64,000 bases of DNA from Acidobacterium sp. S8 (GTDB lineage: Bacteria; Acidobacteriota; Terriglobia; Terriglobales; Acidobacteriaceae), in contig NZ_LMUM01000011.1 in NCBI RefSeq assembly GCF_009765985.1, forward strand, positions 88,172 through 152,171. Reading direction: 5' to 3'. Positions 52,814-62,362 of the stretch are shown one piece after another. Position numbers and translations under genes: made by a program. The notes under the pieces were generated by a model. The model saw nothing but the letters and a program-made list of their open reading frames with translations, ran no database searches and was not told where the DNA came from. Each line of letters opens with the position of its first letter. The stretch's first letter is position 1.

Positions 52814-54002
52814 TGTGGTGACGGCGCCGAATGCGGGCGCTGCAGTGAAAGCACAAATCCATGAGTCGATCCAAAGGCTCACAGGCTGGCTCGAAGAAAA
52901 CGACTATCGAGGCTACGATACATTCGACGGCCTGAGCGCAAAATATGTGCGGCCACTCACTTTTGAGAATGAATTTCTAAGGACTGCCCTGCTGCAGGGA
53001 GTACGGCGTTTTCCCGTCAACCTGCGTCCGTTGCTCGGCGTGGAGAAGAGCCGTTCGACTAAAGGAATGGGCTTTCTGGCGCGTGGCTTCATCCGTCTCC
53101 ACAAGGCGACAGGCGATCCACAGTGGACCGAAAAAGCCAAGTCAGCCTTGCAATGGCTGACGGAGCATCAGGCCGAGGGGTACAGCGGAGCGTGCTGGGG
53201 CAATCACTTCGATTACCAGTCGCGTACGTTTTACCTGCCCAAGAACACGCCCACCATCGTGTGGACGTCGCTTATCGGCCATGCATTTCTTGACGGTTAC
53301 GAGTACTTCCATGATGTCAGTTATTTGAAGACGGCGATCAGCGCCTGCGAGCACATCGTAAATGACCTGAATAAGACTGCGCACGGCAACGGTGTCTGCA
53401 TTAGCTACATTCCCGGCCGGATCAGCGAAGTGCATAATGCGAACACGCTCGGAGCCAGCCTGCTGGCCCGTACCTATTCGCATGCCCACGACGACTCATA
53501 CCGGGATCTGGCGCAGAAGGCCATCCGCTACACGGCGCAACATCAGAGGGCGGATTCGTCGTGGTATTACGGGGAGAATGAGAATCTTCACTGGGTCGAC
53601 AATTTTCATACCGCCTATGTGCTGGACTGCTTCAAGCACTATGCCCACGGCACCGGAGACGACCGTTTCCAGCAGAACATGATGAATGGCTACGCCTACT
53701 GGAAGAAAATATTCTTTCTCGAGGACGGAACTCCGCGTTACTATGACCACAAAACACTTCCCCTCGACATTCAGTGCTCCTCCCAGGCAATTGACACATT
53801 GGTTTTCTTTCATGATCTCGATCCTGAAAGCCTGCCGCTCGCTGTGAAAGTCGCACAATGGACCATAACCAACATGCAGGACCGTTCCGGATATTTTTAC
53901 TATCGCCGCTATTCACCGTGGCTGGTGAATAAAACACCGACTTTGCACTGGGGCCAGGCGACTATGCTGAGCGCCCTCGCGGGGCTTTACCGACTTTTGT
54001 AG
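52785..54002 (+). CDS. alpha/alpha-toroid protein of EPS locus, function unknown
   Basis: A 405-residue soluble protein of helical hairpins, probably an (alpha/alpha)6 toroid like unsaturated glucuronyl hydrolases, lyases and GlcA C5-epimerases. Repeated features are ARGFIRLHKATGDPQW, WGNHFDYQSR, HNANTLGASLLARTY and WVDNFHTAYVLDCFKHY, with several conserved-looking aromatic and His residues. A strong GGAG ribosome-binding site lies inside the end of the AlgD-like gene. The overlap suggests it acts on the uronic acid made from that enzyme's product, for example epimerising or cutting it. No signal peptide, so it would act in the cytoplasm. Confidence 0.65.
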   Translation: MASMTVSAGDVVTAPNAGAAVKAQIHESIQRLTGWLEENDYRGYDTFDGLSAKYVRPLTFENEFLRTALLQGVRRFPVNLRPLLGVEKSRSTKGMGFLARGFIRLHKATGDPQWTEKAKSALQWLTEHQAEGYSGACWGNHFDYQSRTFYLPKNTPTIVWTSLIGHAFLDGYEYFHDVSYLKTAISACEHIVNDLNKTAHGNGVCISYIPGRISEVHNANTLGASLLARTYSHAHDDSYRDLAQKAIRYTAQHQRADSSWYYGENENLHWVDNFHTAYVLDCFKHYAHGTGDDRFQQNMMNGYAYWKKIFFLEDGTPRYYDHKTLPLDIQCSSQAIDTLVFFHDLDPESLPLAVKVAQWTITNMQDRSGYFYYRRYSPWLVNKTPTLHWGQATMLSALAGLYRLL

Positions 54003-54016
54003 TCAACGAAAATCAA

Positions 54017-55291
54017 ATGAACAGAAAAATTCTCATTATCGTAGAAAATCTGCCTGTACCGTTCGACGGCCGCGTTTGGAAAGAGGCGTGCGCACTGCAT
54101 GAGAACGGCTACGAGGTAAGCGTGCTAAGCCCGCGCGTCAAGGGCTATACCCAAAAATATGAACTGCTTGATGGCGTGCATATCTATCGCCATCCAATGC
54201 CGAAGGAAGGCAACACGCCGCTCGGATACCTGTGGGAGTATGGCTGGGCTTTCCTGTGGGAGTTTCTTTACAGCTGGTGGATCTTCTTCACGCGCGGCTT
54301 CCAGGTGATTCAGGGCTGCAACCCACCGGACAACATCTTTCTGGTAGCGCTCCCATTCAAATTGTTCGGAGTGAAATACATCTTCGATCATCATGACGCG
54401 AACCCGGAACTCTACCATTCCAAGTACGAGCGCAAGGACATCTTCTATAAGTCGCAAGTTTGGCTGGAGAAGCTGACCTTTGCCTGCAGCGACGTAGCGA
54501 TGACAACGAACGAGAGCTATAAGTCGATTGCTGTCGGCCGCGGTGGTCTCGATCCAAAGGATGTCTTTGTAGTCCGCAACGGGCCTGATCTCAATACGTT
54601 CAAACCTGTGCCGTCCGTTCCAGCACTCAAATATGGCAAGCCATACCTTGTCGGGTATGTTGGCACCATGAGCATCCAGGAGGGCCTGGACATTCTGGTG
54701 GATGTTGCCCAGCACCTCAAGAATCAAGGACGGCTGGATGTGCATTTTACCTGTGTCGGCGGCGGCCCCGGACTGGCAGGACTTCGCCAGATGGTAAAGG
54801 ACAAGGGACTCGAAGATACGGTAAATTTTACGGGAAGAGTTCCCGACCAGCAATTACTCGATGTGTTGTCGACTGCAGATGTCTGTGTGAATCCCGACAG
54901 GCCGTGCGAGATGAATGACATTTCCACGATGATCAAAATCATGGAATATATGGCGCTCGGAAAACCTATCGTTCAATTTGATCTGAAAGAAGGACGAGTG
55001 AGTGCGGACGAAGCATCTCTCTATTGCGGTCACGATGACCTGATCGGAAGCTTCGCTGAAAAGATTCTCTGGTTGCTCGAACGTCCGGAAGAACGGGAAA
55101 GAATGGGCGCTATAGGACGCAAACGAGTGGAGGAGCGGCTGGCATGGGAATATTCAGTCGAAAATCTTCTAGCTGCTTACGAGCGGGCCTTCGCAAAGAG
55201 GAAACGCCAAATGATTCCGCTGGATAGCCGTGTTGGTACACAAGCCTCTGAAGCCAGTGCTTCGCTGAATCAAGGCACTTTCCATTCATAG
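54017..55291 (+). CDS. family 4 glycosyltransferase
   Basis: A 424-residue GT4 with the GT-B fold. The N-terminal domain has ENLPVPFDGRVWKEACAL and DHHDANPELYHSKYER. The C-terminal domain has GYVGTMSIQEGLDIL, FTGRVPDQQLLDVLS and the nucleotide-sugar-binding IKIMEYMALGKPIVQFDLKEGR with its Glu. It is a retaining transferase of WecC-like/WcaL type, cytoplasmic or membrane-associated. It follows the toroid gene by 14 bases, so it belongs to the same operon. Confidence 0.9.
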   Translation: MNRKILIIVENLPVPFDGRVWKEACALHENGYEVSVLSPRVKGYTQKYELLDGVHIYRHPMPKEGNTPLGYLWEYGWAFLWEFLYSWWIFFTRGFQVIQGCNPPDNIFLVALPFKLFGVKYIFDHHDANPELYHSKYERKDIFYKSQVWLEKLTFACSDVAMTTNESYKSIAVGRGGLDPKDVFVVRNGPDLNTFKPVPSVPALKYGKPYLVGYVGTMSIQEGLDILVDVAQHLKNQGRLDVHFTCVGGGPGLAGLRQMVKDKGLEDTVNFTGRVPDQQLLDVLSTADVCVNPDRPCEMNDISTMIKIMEYMALGKPIVQFDLKEGRVSADEASLYCGHDDLIGSFAEKILWLLERPEERERMGAIGRKRVEERLAWEYSVENLLAAYERAFAKRKRQMIPLDSRVGTQASEASASLNQGTFHS

Positions 55292-55370
55292 AAGAACAAC
55301 ATCCGGTCGCAGCACTTCTCCTTCAAAATTGTTTGAATAAAAAATGGCCAGCCTTTTTGGAGAAAGAAAT

Positions 55371-56633
55371 ATGAGCAAATCTTCTGTCGTCATCATCGGG
55401 GCCGGCCCCTACGGTCTCTCGCTTGCGGCGCATCTCAAGGCTGTGGGCATCGAGCATCGCGTATTCGGGCGTCCCATGCATACCTGGATGACGCAGATGC
55501 CGCAGGGCATGTGTCTTAAGTCAGAAGGATTTGCGTCGTCGCTTTATGAGCCACGCGGCCAGTTCACGCTTGCGCAGTATTGCCGCGAACGCAAAATCCC
55601 ATATGCTGACAGCGGCCTGCCCGTTCGTATCGAGACCTTCGTCGAATATGGGCTGGAGTTTCAACGGCGCTTCGTTCCCGGCCTTGAAGACCGAATGGTC
55701 ATGTCGGTGGATCAGGCAGACAATGGGTTCAGCATTCTTCTTGATAATGGCGAAGAAGTCATCGCTGACAAGGTTGTTGTTGCAGCGGGAATCAGCCACT
55801 TCGCGCATGTGCCGCCAGTCCTTGCTGGACTGCCTGAAGAGGCGTTGACCCACAGCTCCAGTCACGCCGATCTCAGCAAATTCCGTGGCAAGGAAGTAGC
55901 GATCATTGGAGCAGGCGCGTCGGCTCTTGATCTGGCTGCACTTCTTCATCAAGCGGGGGCCTCGGTGCAGGTGATCGCTCGCAAATCTGCGATCCGCTTT
56001 CATAATCCGCCAAGTAAGAAACCGAGAACGTTGTTCGAGCGCGCATCATCCCCGGCGACGGGGATTGGCGCCGGCTGGAAGCTATTCTTCTGCGTAAATA
56101 CTCCGTGGGCTTTTCGCTGGTTACCTGAGAATACCCGCCTGAAAGCGGTAAAGAATATTCTCGGTCCTGCACCGGGATGGTTCATCAAGGAGCAGGTGGT
56201 GGGAAAGATGCCTCTTCACCTTGGTATGAGTCTGAAGTCAGCTTACGTTGACAAGAGTCGCGTTCAGATCGACCTCATCGATAGCGACGGGAAGCCGACT
56301 CACTTAGCGGTCGATCATGTGATCGCCGCAACCGGATATAAAGTTGATCTGCAACGCCTGCAGTTTCTCTCGCCGGAGATACAAGGGAGCATTCAGTCGG
56401 TCGAGAAAACTCCAGTCCTCTCTTCGAATTTTATGTCGTCGGTTCCAGGTCTGTATTTTGTTGGAACCTCAGCGGCGAACACCTTTGGGCCTCTGATGCG
56501 CTTCGCATTCGGTGCGGGCTTCGCAGCGCAGCGCGTGTGCGCGCATCTGGCAACGGCAGCTTCGCAAGAAACAACGCGGGAAGAGTCCCCGACTCTTGAA
56601 ACAATGGAAAACGAAAAAGTAGCTATCCGCTGA
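55371..56633 (+). CDS. FAD-dependent oxidoreductase
   Basis: A 420-residue flavoprotein with two dinucleotide folds: VVIIGAGPYGLSLAAHL at the N terminus (FAD) and VAIIGAGASALDLAALLHQAG near the middle (NADPH). The ATGYKVDL motif near the C terminus is typical of flavin monooxygenases and lysine-N-hydroxylase-like proteins. ATG 55371 is preferred over the longer frame because GGAG lies 8 bases upstream. Such genes appear in capsule loci next to ATP-grasp genes (the next gene here), but the substrate is unknown. It could oxidise an amino group of a sugar or amino acid substituent. Confidence 0.82.
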   Translation: MSKSSVVIIGAGPYGLSLAAHLKAVGIEHRVFGRPMHTWMTQMPQGMCLKSEGFASSLYEPRGQFTLAQYCRERKIPYADSGLPVRIETFVEYGLEFQRRFVPGLEDRMVMSVDQADNGFSILLDNGEEVIADKVVVAAGISHFAHVPPVLAGLPEEALTHSSSHADLSKFRGKEVAIIGAGASALDLAALLHQAGASVQVIARKSAIRFHNPPSKKPRTLFERASSPATGIGAGWKLFFCVNTPWAFRWLPENTRLKAVKNILGPAPGWFIKEQVVGKMPLHLGMSLKSAYVDKSRVQIDLIDSDGKPTHLAVDHVIAATGYKVDLQRLQFLSPEIQGSIQSVEKTPVLSSNFMSSVPGLYFVGTSAANTFGPLMRFAFGAGFAAQRVCAHLATAASQETTREESPTLETMENEKVAIR

Positions 56634-56682
56634 TTTCTTAACAATCCTGTAACCTTATTTCACCTGAGGGTGTCATTCCATT

Positions 56683-57972
56683 TTGCATCCCCAATTTACG
56701 AATGTGGAAAGCCAGTCTTCTCCAGCGCCCAGAATTCTGCTGACCGATACAGATCGCCGTCCTTACGCCGCAAGGCTGGCTCTCGAGTTCGCCAGGTCCG
56801 GATGCGAGGTCTATATTGTCTGCTCGATGTACGGTCACCCTGCGTTGAAAACGACGGCTGTACGTAAAAGCTATCGTTACAGCGCGCTTTCTCCGCGGCG
56901 ATCGCTTATGCGCGCCGTGGCGGACAGCCGCCCGGATCTCATTGTTCCGTGCGACGACCGAGGTGTGCGGCATCTTCATGAATTGTGGCAGTGGGTCAGC
57001 ACGCAGCGCGAAACAGCTGGCGATCTAGCTGAGCTTATCGAACGGTCTTTGGGTTCATCTGTAAGTTTTGCTACAGCATCCTCGCGCTATGATCTTTTGC
57101 AACTGGCAGCAGCCGACGGCTTCCCTGTCCCGCAAACTGCCGCCATCCGGACACCGGAAGACCTGAAAGCATGGCAAGAAAATCAGGCGTTCCCATGGTT
57201 GCTGAAAGCGGATGAAACTTGGGGCGGACGAGGTGTGCGCATTGTTTCGAACGAAGAAGAAGCTGCGCAATTCTTTCTCGATGTGAGCCGTCCATTTCGT
57301 CTCAAGCGAGCGATAAAACGGATGTGCATCAACCGTGATCCGTTCTGGTTTCAACCGTGGTGGCGAAGCCGTAAGCCCGCGGTGATTGCGCAAGCTTATA
57401 TCGAGGGCAGGCCCGCAAACTGCGGCGTGTTGTGCTGGCAGGGCGAGGTACTCGCGGGTATCGCTGTGGAAGTGGTGAGCACGGTAGGGGCTACAGGTCC
57501 GGCAAGCATCGTTCGCGTCGTTGATGGTCCCATGATGCTCGATTGCGCCCGGAGCCTAGCCAGCTGCCTGCGCTTATCAGGCTTTTTCGGATTGGACTTT
57601 ATGATTGAAGAAGGCAGCGGCAAGCCTTATTTGATCGAGATGAACCCGAGAAGTACTCCGGTTTGTCATCTACGGTTAGGTGCCGGTAGGGATATGATTA
57701 GCGCGTTGTGCGCAAAGTTGACAGGGAAGCAGATGGTGGATGAGCCGCCAGTAACGGAAAACGATATGATCGCTTATTTCCCGCAAGCCTGGGCCTGCGA
57801 GAACGCTCTCTTGCAATCCTGCTTTCAGGATATTCCTCGCGACGAACCGGATTTGATTAAAGAATTTTTGTCGCCATGGCCTGAGCGCAGTTTTCTATTT
57901 CAGCTGAACCATAGCCTGCATCGCACAAAGGTATCGTCTGCTTCGACCTTTCACACGCACATACCCGGGTAA
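56683..57972 (+). CDS. ATP-grasp family ligase
   Basis: A 429-residue ATP-grasp protein. A pre-ATP-grasp domain (about 16-110, PRILLTDTDRRPYAARL) is followed by the ATP-binding part with WLLKADETWGGRGVRI (about 170-185). The metal-binding C-terminal segment is LIEMNPRSTPVCHL, the usual E-x-N motif. It joins a carboxylate to an amine or thiol through an acyl phosphate, so it may attach an amino acid or acid substituent to an EPS sugar. The start is TTG at 56683, with AGGG 13 bases upstream (weak). Context with the FAD enzyme before it is inferred, not proven. Confidence 0.82.
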   Translation: MHPQFTNVESQSSPAPRILLTDTDRRPYAARLALEFARSGCEVYIVCSMYGHPALKTTAVRKSYRYSALSPRRSLMRAVADSRPDLIVPCDDRGVRHLHELWQWVSTQRETAGDLAELIERSLGSSVSFATASSRYDLLQLAAADGFPVPQTAAIRTPEDLKAWQENQAFPWLLKADETWGGRGVRIVSNEEEAAQFFLDVSRPFRLKRAIKRMCINRDPFWFQPWWRSRKPAVIAQAYIEGRPANCGVLCWQGEVLAGIAVEVVSTVGATGPASIVRVVDGPMMLDCARSLASCLRLSGFFGLDFMIEEGSGKPYLIEMNPRSTPVCHLRLGAGRDMISALCAKLTGKQMVDEPPVTENDMIAYFPQAWACENALLQSCFQDIPRDEPDLIKEFLSPWPERSFLFQLNHSLHRTKVSSASTFHTHIPG

Positions 57973-57975
57973 GAG

Positions 57976-58506
57976 ATGATATTTCGTGAAACCAGAATTG
58001 CTGGTGTTTTTGAAATCGAGATTGAAAGACATAAGGATGAGCGAGGGTTCTTTGCCCGTTCCTGGTGTAAGAACGAATTTCAAGAGAACGGATTGAATTC
58101 AGCGTTAGCGCAGTGCAACATTTCATACAATGTCCGCAAGGGCACGTTGCGAGGCATGCATCTACAGACGGAACCTCATGGTGAAGCCAAGCTTATTCGC
58201 TGCATTGCTGGAGCGATCTACGATGTTGCCATCGATTTAAGACCGCATTCTTCGAGCTACAGGCAATGGACGGGAGTGGAATTGAGCGCCGGTAACCGAA
58301 AGATGTTGTACATCCCGGAAGGCTGCGCTCACGGATTCCTGACATTGGCAGACGACACAGAAATTTTTTATCAAATGTCGGAGTTTTACCATCCGGAGTC
58401 ATCCCGCGGCGTTCGCTGGAATGACCCCGTCTTTCAAGTGAAGTGGCCCGAGGCGGTCGAGGTCATCTCCGAACGCGATCGCACCTATCCGGATTTCGTG
58501 GAGTAA
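57976..58506 (+). CDS. dTDP-4-dehydrorhamnose 3,5-epimerase-like protein
   Basis: A 176-residue cupin of the RmlC/RfbC family. The catalytic His is in LRGMHLQ (His62), as in RmlC, and YIPEGCAHGFLTL and a Tyr-containing IFYQMSEFYHP follow. It epimerises C3 and/or C5 of a 4-keto-6-deoxy nucleotide sugar. No rhamnose set (RmlA, B, D) is present in this window. The later C-methyltransferase and cytidylyltransferase suggest a CDP-linked branched sugar instead. It starts 3 bases after the ATP-grasp stop. Confidence 0.9.
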   Translation: MIFRETRIAGVFEIEIERHKDERGFFARSWCKNEFQENGLNSALAQCNISYNVRKGTLRGMHLQTEPHGEAKLIRCIAGAIYDVAIDLRPHSSSYRQWTGVELSAGNRKMLYIPEGCAHGFLTLADDTEIFYQMSEFYHPESSRGVRWNDPVFQVKWPEAVEVISERDRTYPDFVE

Positions 58507-59820
58507 ATGAAAACTTCTCTCGACACCTCCCGACAAGGCGATCTGGCTACCGGCGATGATCTGTATGGCTTCGCGAAGGAACTTTATCCGATCTGCAGAA
58601 GCATTACCGGTGATGGGCTTCGCGAGACGCTTCGACGTATTCAAAAAAAAATTCCGCTCGAACTACATGAAGTGCCAAGCGGCACGGATGTCTTCGATTG
58701 GACCGTCCCTAAAGAATGGAATATTCGAGATGCCTATATCAAGAATTCTTCCGGCGCAAGAGTTGTAGATTTTCATCAGAGCAATCTTCACGTTTTGAAT
58801 TACAGCACCTCCGTTCGCGCCAACATGACGCTGGACGAACTGCGGCCTCATTTCTTTACGATTCCCGAACATCCCGACTGGATTCCGTATCGCACCTCTT
58901 ATTACAAGGAGCAGTGGGGGTTCTGCCTGACGCATAACCAGCTGGCGGCGCTCGAAGAGGGCGAGTATGAAGTTTGTATCGATTCGACCTTAGAAGACGG
59001 GCACCTTACTTACGGCGAATGTTATCTTCCCGGAGAATCAGAAGAAGAAGTTCTGATTTCGACACACGCATGTCATCCGTCACTTGCTAACGACAACCTG
59101 TCTGGTATTACGGTAGCCACGCACCTGGCGCAATACCTCGCCGGAAGAAAATTGCGATATTCCTACCGCTTTCTGTTTATCCCTGGAACAATCGGGGCCG
59201 TTACATGGCTCGCGCGCAATCATGAAATGACCGGCCGGATCCGCCATGGTCTGGTATTGACCGGGATTGGAGACCGCGGCGGATTTCATTACAAAAAGAG
59301 CCGGCGCGGAACCGCCGAAGTCGATCGCGCTGCAGCTCATGCTTTAGGACATTCTGGTGAAGAATCCGAGCTCCTGGAATACTCGCCTTATGGATATGAT
59401 GAGCGGCAATATTGCTCACCGGGCTTCAATCTCCCTGTTGGTTGTCTGATGCGTAGCGTGTGGGGAACGTTTCCCGAATATCACACATCGGCAGACAATC
59501 TTGATTTCATTCAGCCCGAGTCGCTGGCTGCCTCTCTTCGTCTTTGCACTTCGATTGTGGATATCCTCGAAAGTAACCGCAGATATCTAAATCAAAATCC
59601 TTTTTGCGAGCCCCAGCTGGGAAAACGAAATCTCTATCGCTCCACCGGCGGAGAGTCAATCGGGAAGGAAATCAATGCCAGGCTTTGGGTTTTGAACCTC
59701 TCGGATGGAGAGCACTCTCTGCTCGATATTGCAGAGCGTTCAGCGCTGCCGTTCCCGGTAATCAGCGCTGCTGCCAAAGTTCTTTGCGAAGCAGGATTAC
59801 TGGCTCTAACAGGTGTGTAA
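58507..59820 (+). CDS. DUF4910 aminopeptidase-like protein
   Basis: A 437-residue member of the DUF4910 aminopeptidase-like family, related in fold to zinc M28 peptidases. The motif STHACHPSLANDN (about 178-190) supplies His and Asp metal ligands; GIGDRGG and HTSADNLDF follow, the latter giving another His/Asp pair. A winged-helix-like region (about 355-437, NLSDGEHSLLDIAERS) closes the protein. Members occur in nucleotide-sugar loci beside RfbC-like and C-methyltransferase genes, where they may hydrolyse an amide. Starts directly after the RfbC-like stop with no gap. Confidence 0.85.
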   Translation: MKTSLDTSRQGDLATGDDLYGFAKELYPICRSITGDGLRETLRRIQKKIPLELHEVPSGTDVFDWTVPKEWNIRDAYIKNSSGARVVDFHQSNLHVLNYSTSVRANMTLDELRPHFFTIPEHPDWIPYRTSYYKEQWGFCLTHNQLAALEEGEYEVCIDSTLEDGHLTYGECYLPGESEEEVLISTHACHPSLANDNLSGITVATHLAQYLAGRKLRYSYRFLFIPGTIGAVTWLARNHEMTGRIRHGLVLTGIGDRGGFHYKKSRRGTAEVDRAAAHALGHSGEESELLEYSPYGYDERQYCSPGFNLPVGCLMRSVWGTFPEYHTSADNLDFIQPESLAASLRLCTSIVDILESNRRYLNQNPFCEPQLGKRNLYRSTGGESIGKEINARLWVLNLSDGEHSLLDIAERSALPFPVISAAAKVLCEAGLLALTGV

Positions 59821-59851
59821 CATATTGCAAAGATATTCACTGAATTAACGC

Positions 59852-59880
59852 TTGCCATAAGTTGTTGTCAAAGGTATTAT
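59852..59880 (+). promoter_or_regulatory. sigma70-type promoter for the branched-sugar cassette
   Basis: TTGCCA at 59852-59857, exactly 17 bases, then TATTAT at 59875-59880. Both boxes match 5 of 6. It lies in the 175-bp gap after the DUF4910 gene and would give a leader of about 108 bases before the SDR gene at 59996. This is the best promoter I can see inside the EPS locus and suggests a separate transcription unit. Confidence 0.6.
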
Positions 59881-59995
59881 CAGTCTTCCCCCTCATCTCC
59901 TCCAGTTCCATCCCCCAGCATCGTTTCCCGTAGTTGCATGCGATCCGCACGTTAGTCCGGGCCAAAGTCTATTTTTTTCCGAAGAGGGATGCTCC

Positions 59996-61033
59996 ATGAA
60001 GGTGCTGTTGACCGGCCATCAAGGCTATATCGGTGCTGTGGCCGCGCCCGTTTTAAGCTCTGCTGGCCACGAAGTAATCGGCCTCGATTCAAATCTGTAT
60101 GAGGGAAGCGACTTTGGCGAAAAGGCTGCTCCCATCCCCGAGATACGCCGCGATCTCCGCGACCTGAAGCCATCGGATCTTGCCGGCTTTGATGCCGTCG
60201 TGCATCTGGCTGCGCTCTCAAATGATCCGCTGGGCAATCTCAACTCCACTCTTACCTATGACATCAATCATCTTGCATCGGTACGCCTTGCCGAGTTGGC
60301 GAAGGAAGCCGGAGTCGAGCGGTTTGTCTTCTCGTCGTCCTGCAGCACGTATGGAGCAGCTGGAGATGAGTTTCTGGACGAGACGGCGTCTCTGAATCCG
60401 GTAACGCCCTATGGTGAGTCCAAAGTTCTTGTAGAGCGTGATGTCAGACCGCTCGCCGATGAATCTTTCAGCCCCACCTATCTGCGGAATGCAACTGCGT
60501 ATGGTGTCTCTCCGAGGCTACGCCTGGATATTGTTTTGAACGATCTGGTAGCGTCAGCTCACACAACGGGAAAGATTTATATTAAGAGTGATGGCACGCC
60601 GTGGCGGCCCATTGTTCATATTCGCGACATCATTGCCGCGATCGCTGTTGTGCTCGATGCACCGAGGGAAGCCATTCACAACGAGACCTTCAACGTCGGT
60701 CTCACCTTCGAGAACTATCGCATCAGCGAACTCGCGGACATCGTAGCCGAGGTTGTTCCCGGCTGCACTATCGAATACGCGCCCGACGGCGGCCCCGATA
60801 AGCGCTGCTATCGCGTCAATTGCGACAAAATCAGCCGTATGCTTCCAGCATTTCAGCCGCAATGGAATGCGCGGAAAGGTGCGCAGGAGCTTTACGACGC
60901 TTATCGCGCCTCGAACCTTACTCTTGCCGACGTGGAGCAAAAACGCTATACGCGCATCGCGCATATCCAGCAGTTGATGCGCGAAGGGCGGATTGACAAT
61001 TCTCTGCAATGGACAGAAGCAGTTGTCGCCTGA
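59996..61033 (+). CDS. NAD-dependent sugar epimerase/dehydratase (extended SDR)
   Basis: A 345-residue extended SDR. The NAD-binding motif is [15 protein letters not shown], followed by [10 protein letters not shown], then the catalytic Ser region (SSSCSTYGA) and YGESK (Tyr and Lys). RPIVHIRDI and the [15 protein letters not shown] part shape the sugar pocket. The substrate is a nucleotide sugar; with the C-methyltransferase and cytidylyltransferase that follow, a 4-keto-6-deoxy or branched CDP-sugar step is likely. First gene after the promoter at 59852-59880. Confidence 0.9.
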   Translation: MKVLLTGHQGYIGAVAAPVLSSAGHEVIGLDSNLYEGSDFGEKAAPIPEIRRDLRDLKPSDLAGFDAVVHLAALSNDPLGNLNSTLTYDINHLASVRLAELAKEAGVERFVFSSSCSTYGAAGDEFLDETASLNPVTPYGESKVLVERDVRPLADESFSPTYLRNATAYGVSPRLRLDIVLNDLVASAHTTGKIYIKSDGTPWRPIVHIRDIIAAIAVVLDAPREAIHNETFNVGLTFENYRISELADIVAEVVPGCTIEYAPDGGPDKRCYRVNCDKISRMLPAFQPQWNARKGAQELYDAYRASNLTLADVEQKRYTRIAHIQQLMREGRIDNSLQWTEAVVA

Positions 61034-61069
61034 GTCCAGCCGCAAACCTGGAGAACCGAAAGAATATCT

Positions 61070-62344
61070 ATGGCCACAATGACAATTGCCGCTGAAACTC
61101 CGCAAGATGCGGTTGCCACCAGTCCCTGCCGATTCTGCGGGAGCACTCTTGAGCACACGTTTGTTGATCTGGGAATGTCGCCGCTCTGCGAGAGCTATCC
61201 TGCGCCAGCCGATCTCAATCGCGGCGAAGTGTATTTCCCGCTGCACGTTTACGTGTGTGAGAAATGTTTTCTCGTTCAGCTGGATGAATATGAGACGCCG
61301 GAAAAAATCTTCAGCGACTATGCCTACTTCTCTTCGTATTCCGATTCGTGGCTGAAACATGCCGATACTTACTGCGGCCGCATGCAATCCCGCTTCGGGC
61401 TGAATCAGGACAGCTTCGTCGTAGAAGTGGCAAGCAACGACGGCTATCTTCTGCAGTATTTTGTTCAGCGCAATGTGCCGGTATTAGGAATCGAGCCGGC
61501 CGCGAACGTTGCTAAAGTTGCCGTGGAGAAAGGTGTGCCGTCACTCGTCGAGTTCTTCGGCACGCGCATCGCTTCAAAGCTCGCAGACGAAGGTCGGCAG
61601 GCGGATCTGGTTCTCGGCAACAACGTGCTGGCCCAGGTTCCCGACCTGAATGATTTTGTCGAAGGCCTGAAGATTTTGTTGAAACCAGAGGGGGTACTTA
61701 CGCTTGAGTTCCCGCATCTGTTGAAGCTGATCGAGCATAACGAGTTCGATACCATCTATCACGAGCACTTCTCGTATTTCTCGCTGCTGACGACGATCAA
61801 AATCATGGAGGCGCACGGTCTCAAAGTCTTCGATGTCGAAGAACTGGCATCGCATGGTGGATCGCTCCGCGTATTCGCTTGCAGGGCGGAAGCAGAAACT
61901 CATTCAGTGGAAGCGAATGTCGCCCGCGTACTCGCCGCTGAAGAGAACGCTGGCCTCGATTCTGTCGCGAGTTACAGCGGCTTCGCTCAACAGGTGAAAG
62001 AAACGAAGTTAGCGCTGCTTGAATTCCTTATCAGTGCAGCCCGCGAAGGCAAGACTGTCGCGGGTTATGGAGCGCCGGGAAAGAGCGCGACCCTGTTGCA
62101 TTATTGCGGCATTGGCAAAGACCTGATCAGCTACACCGTGGACCGCAGTCCCTACAAGCAGGGACGCTTCCTGCCGGGCACGCACATCCCGATCTATCAC
62201 CCTGACCGCATCCGCGAAACACAACCGGATTATGTGGTTATTCTGCCCTGGAATCTCAAGAACGAAATCGTCGAGCAGTTGCAGTATATCCGCGCATGGG
62301 GCGGGCAGTTTGTAGTCCCCATCCCGCGGGCGGCCATTCTCTAA
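61070..62344 (+). CDS. sugar C-methyltransferase (TylCIII/NovU-like)
   Basis: A 424-residue SAM-dependent methyltransferase with the three-part layout of sugar 3-C-methyltransferases. The N-terminal zinc site has CRFCG (about 20-24) and CEKC (about 64-67). The SAM domain (about 95-200) has VVEVASNDGYLLQYF. The C-terminal domain (about 290-424) includes VAGYGAPGKSATLLHYC. The central HEHFSYFS motif carries the catalytic His and Glu. The family adds a methyl group at C3 of a 4-keto nucleotide sugar, giving a branched sugar. It lies between the SDR and cytidylyltransferase genes. Confidence 0.92.
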   Translation: MATMTIAAETPQDAVATSPCRFCGSTLEHTFVDLGMSPLCESYPAPADLNRGEVYFPLHVYVCEKCFLVQLDEYETPEKIFSDYAYFSSYSDSWLKHADTYCGRMQSRFGLNQDSFVVEVASNDGYLLQYFVQRNVPVLGIEPAANVAKVAVEKGVPSLVEFFGTRIASKLADEGRQADLVLGNNVLAQVPDLNDFVEGLKILLKPEGVLTLEFPHLLKLIEHNEFDTIYHEHFSYFSLLTTIKIMEAHGLKVFDVEELASHGGSLRVFACRAEAETHSVEANVARVLAAEENAGLDSVASYSGFAQQVKETKLALLEFLISAAREGKTVAGYGAPGKSATLLHYCGIGKDLISYTVDRSPYKQGRFLPGTHIPIYHPDRIRETQPDYVVILPWNLKNEIVEQLQYIRAWGGQFVVPIPRAAIL

Positions 62345-62362
62345 TCAGGAGAGGAAGCGATC

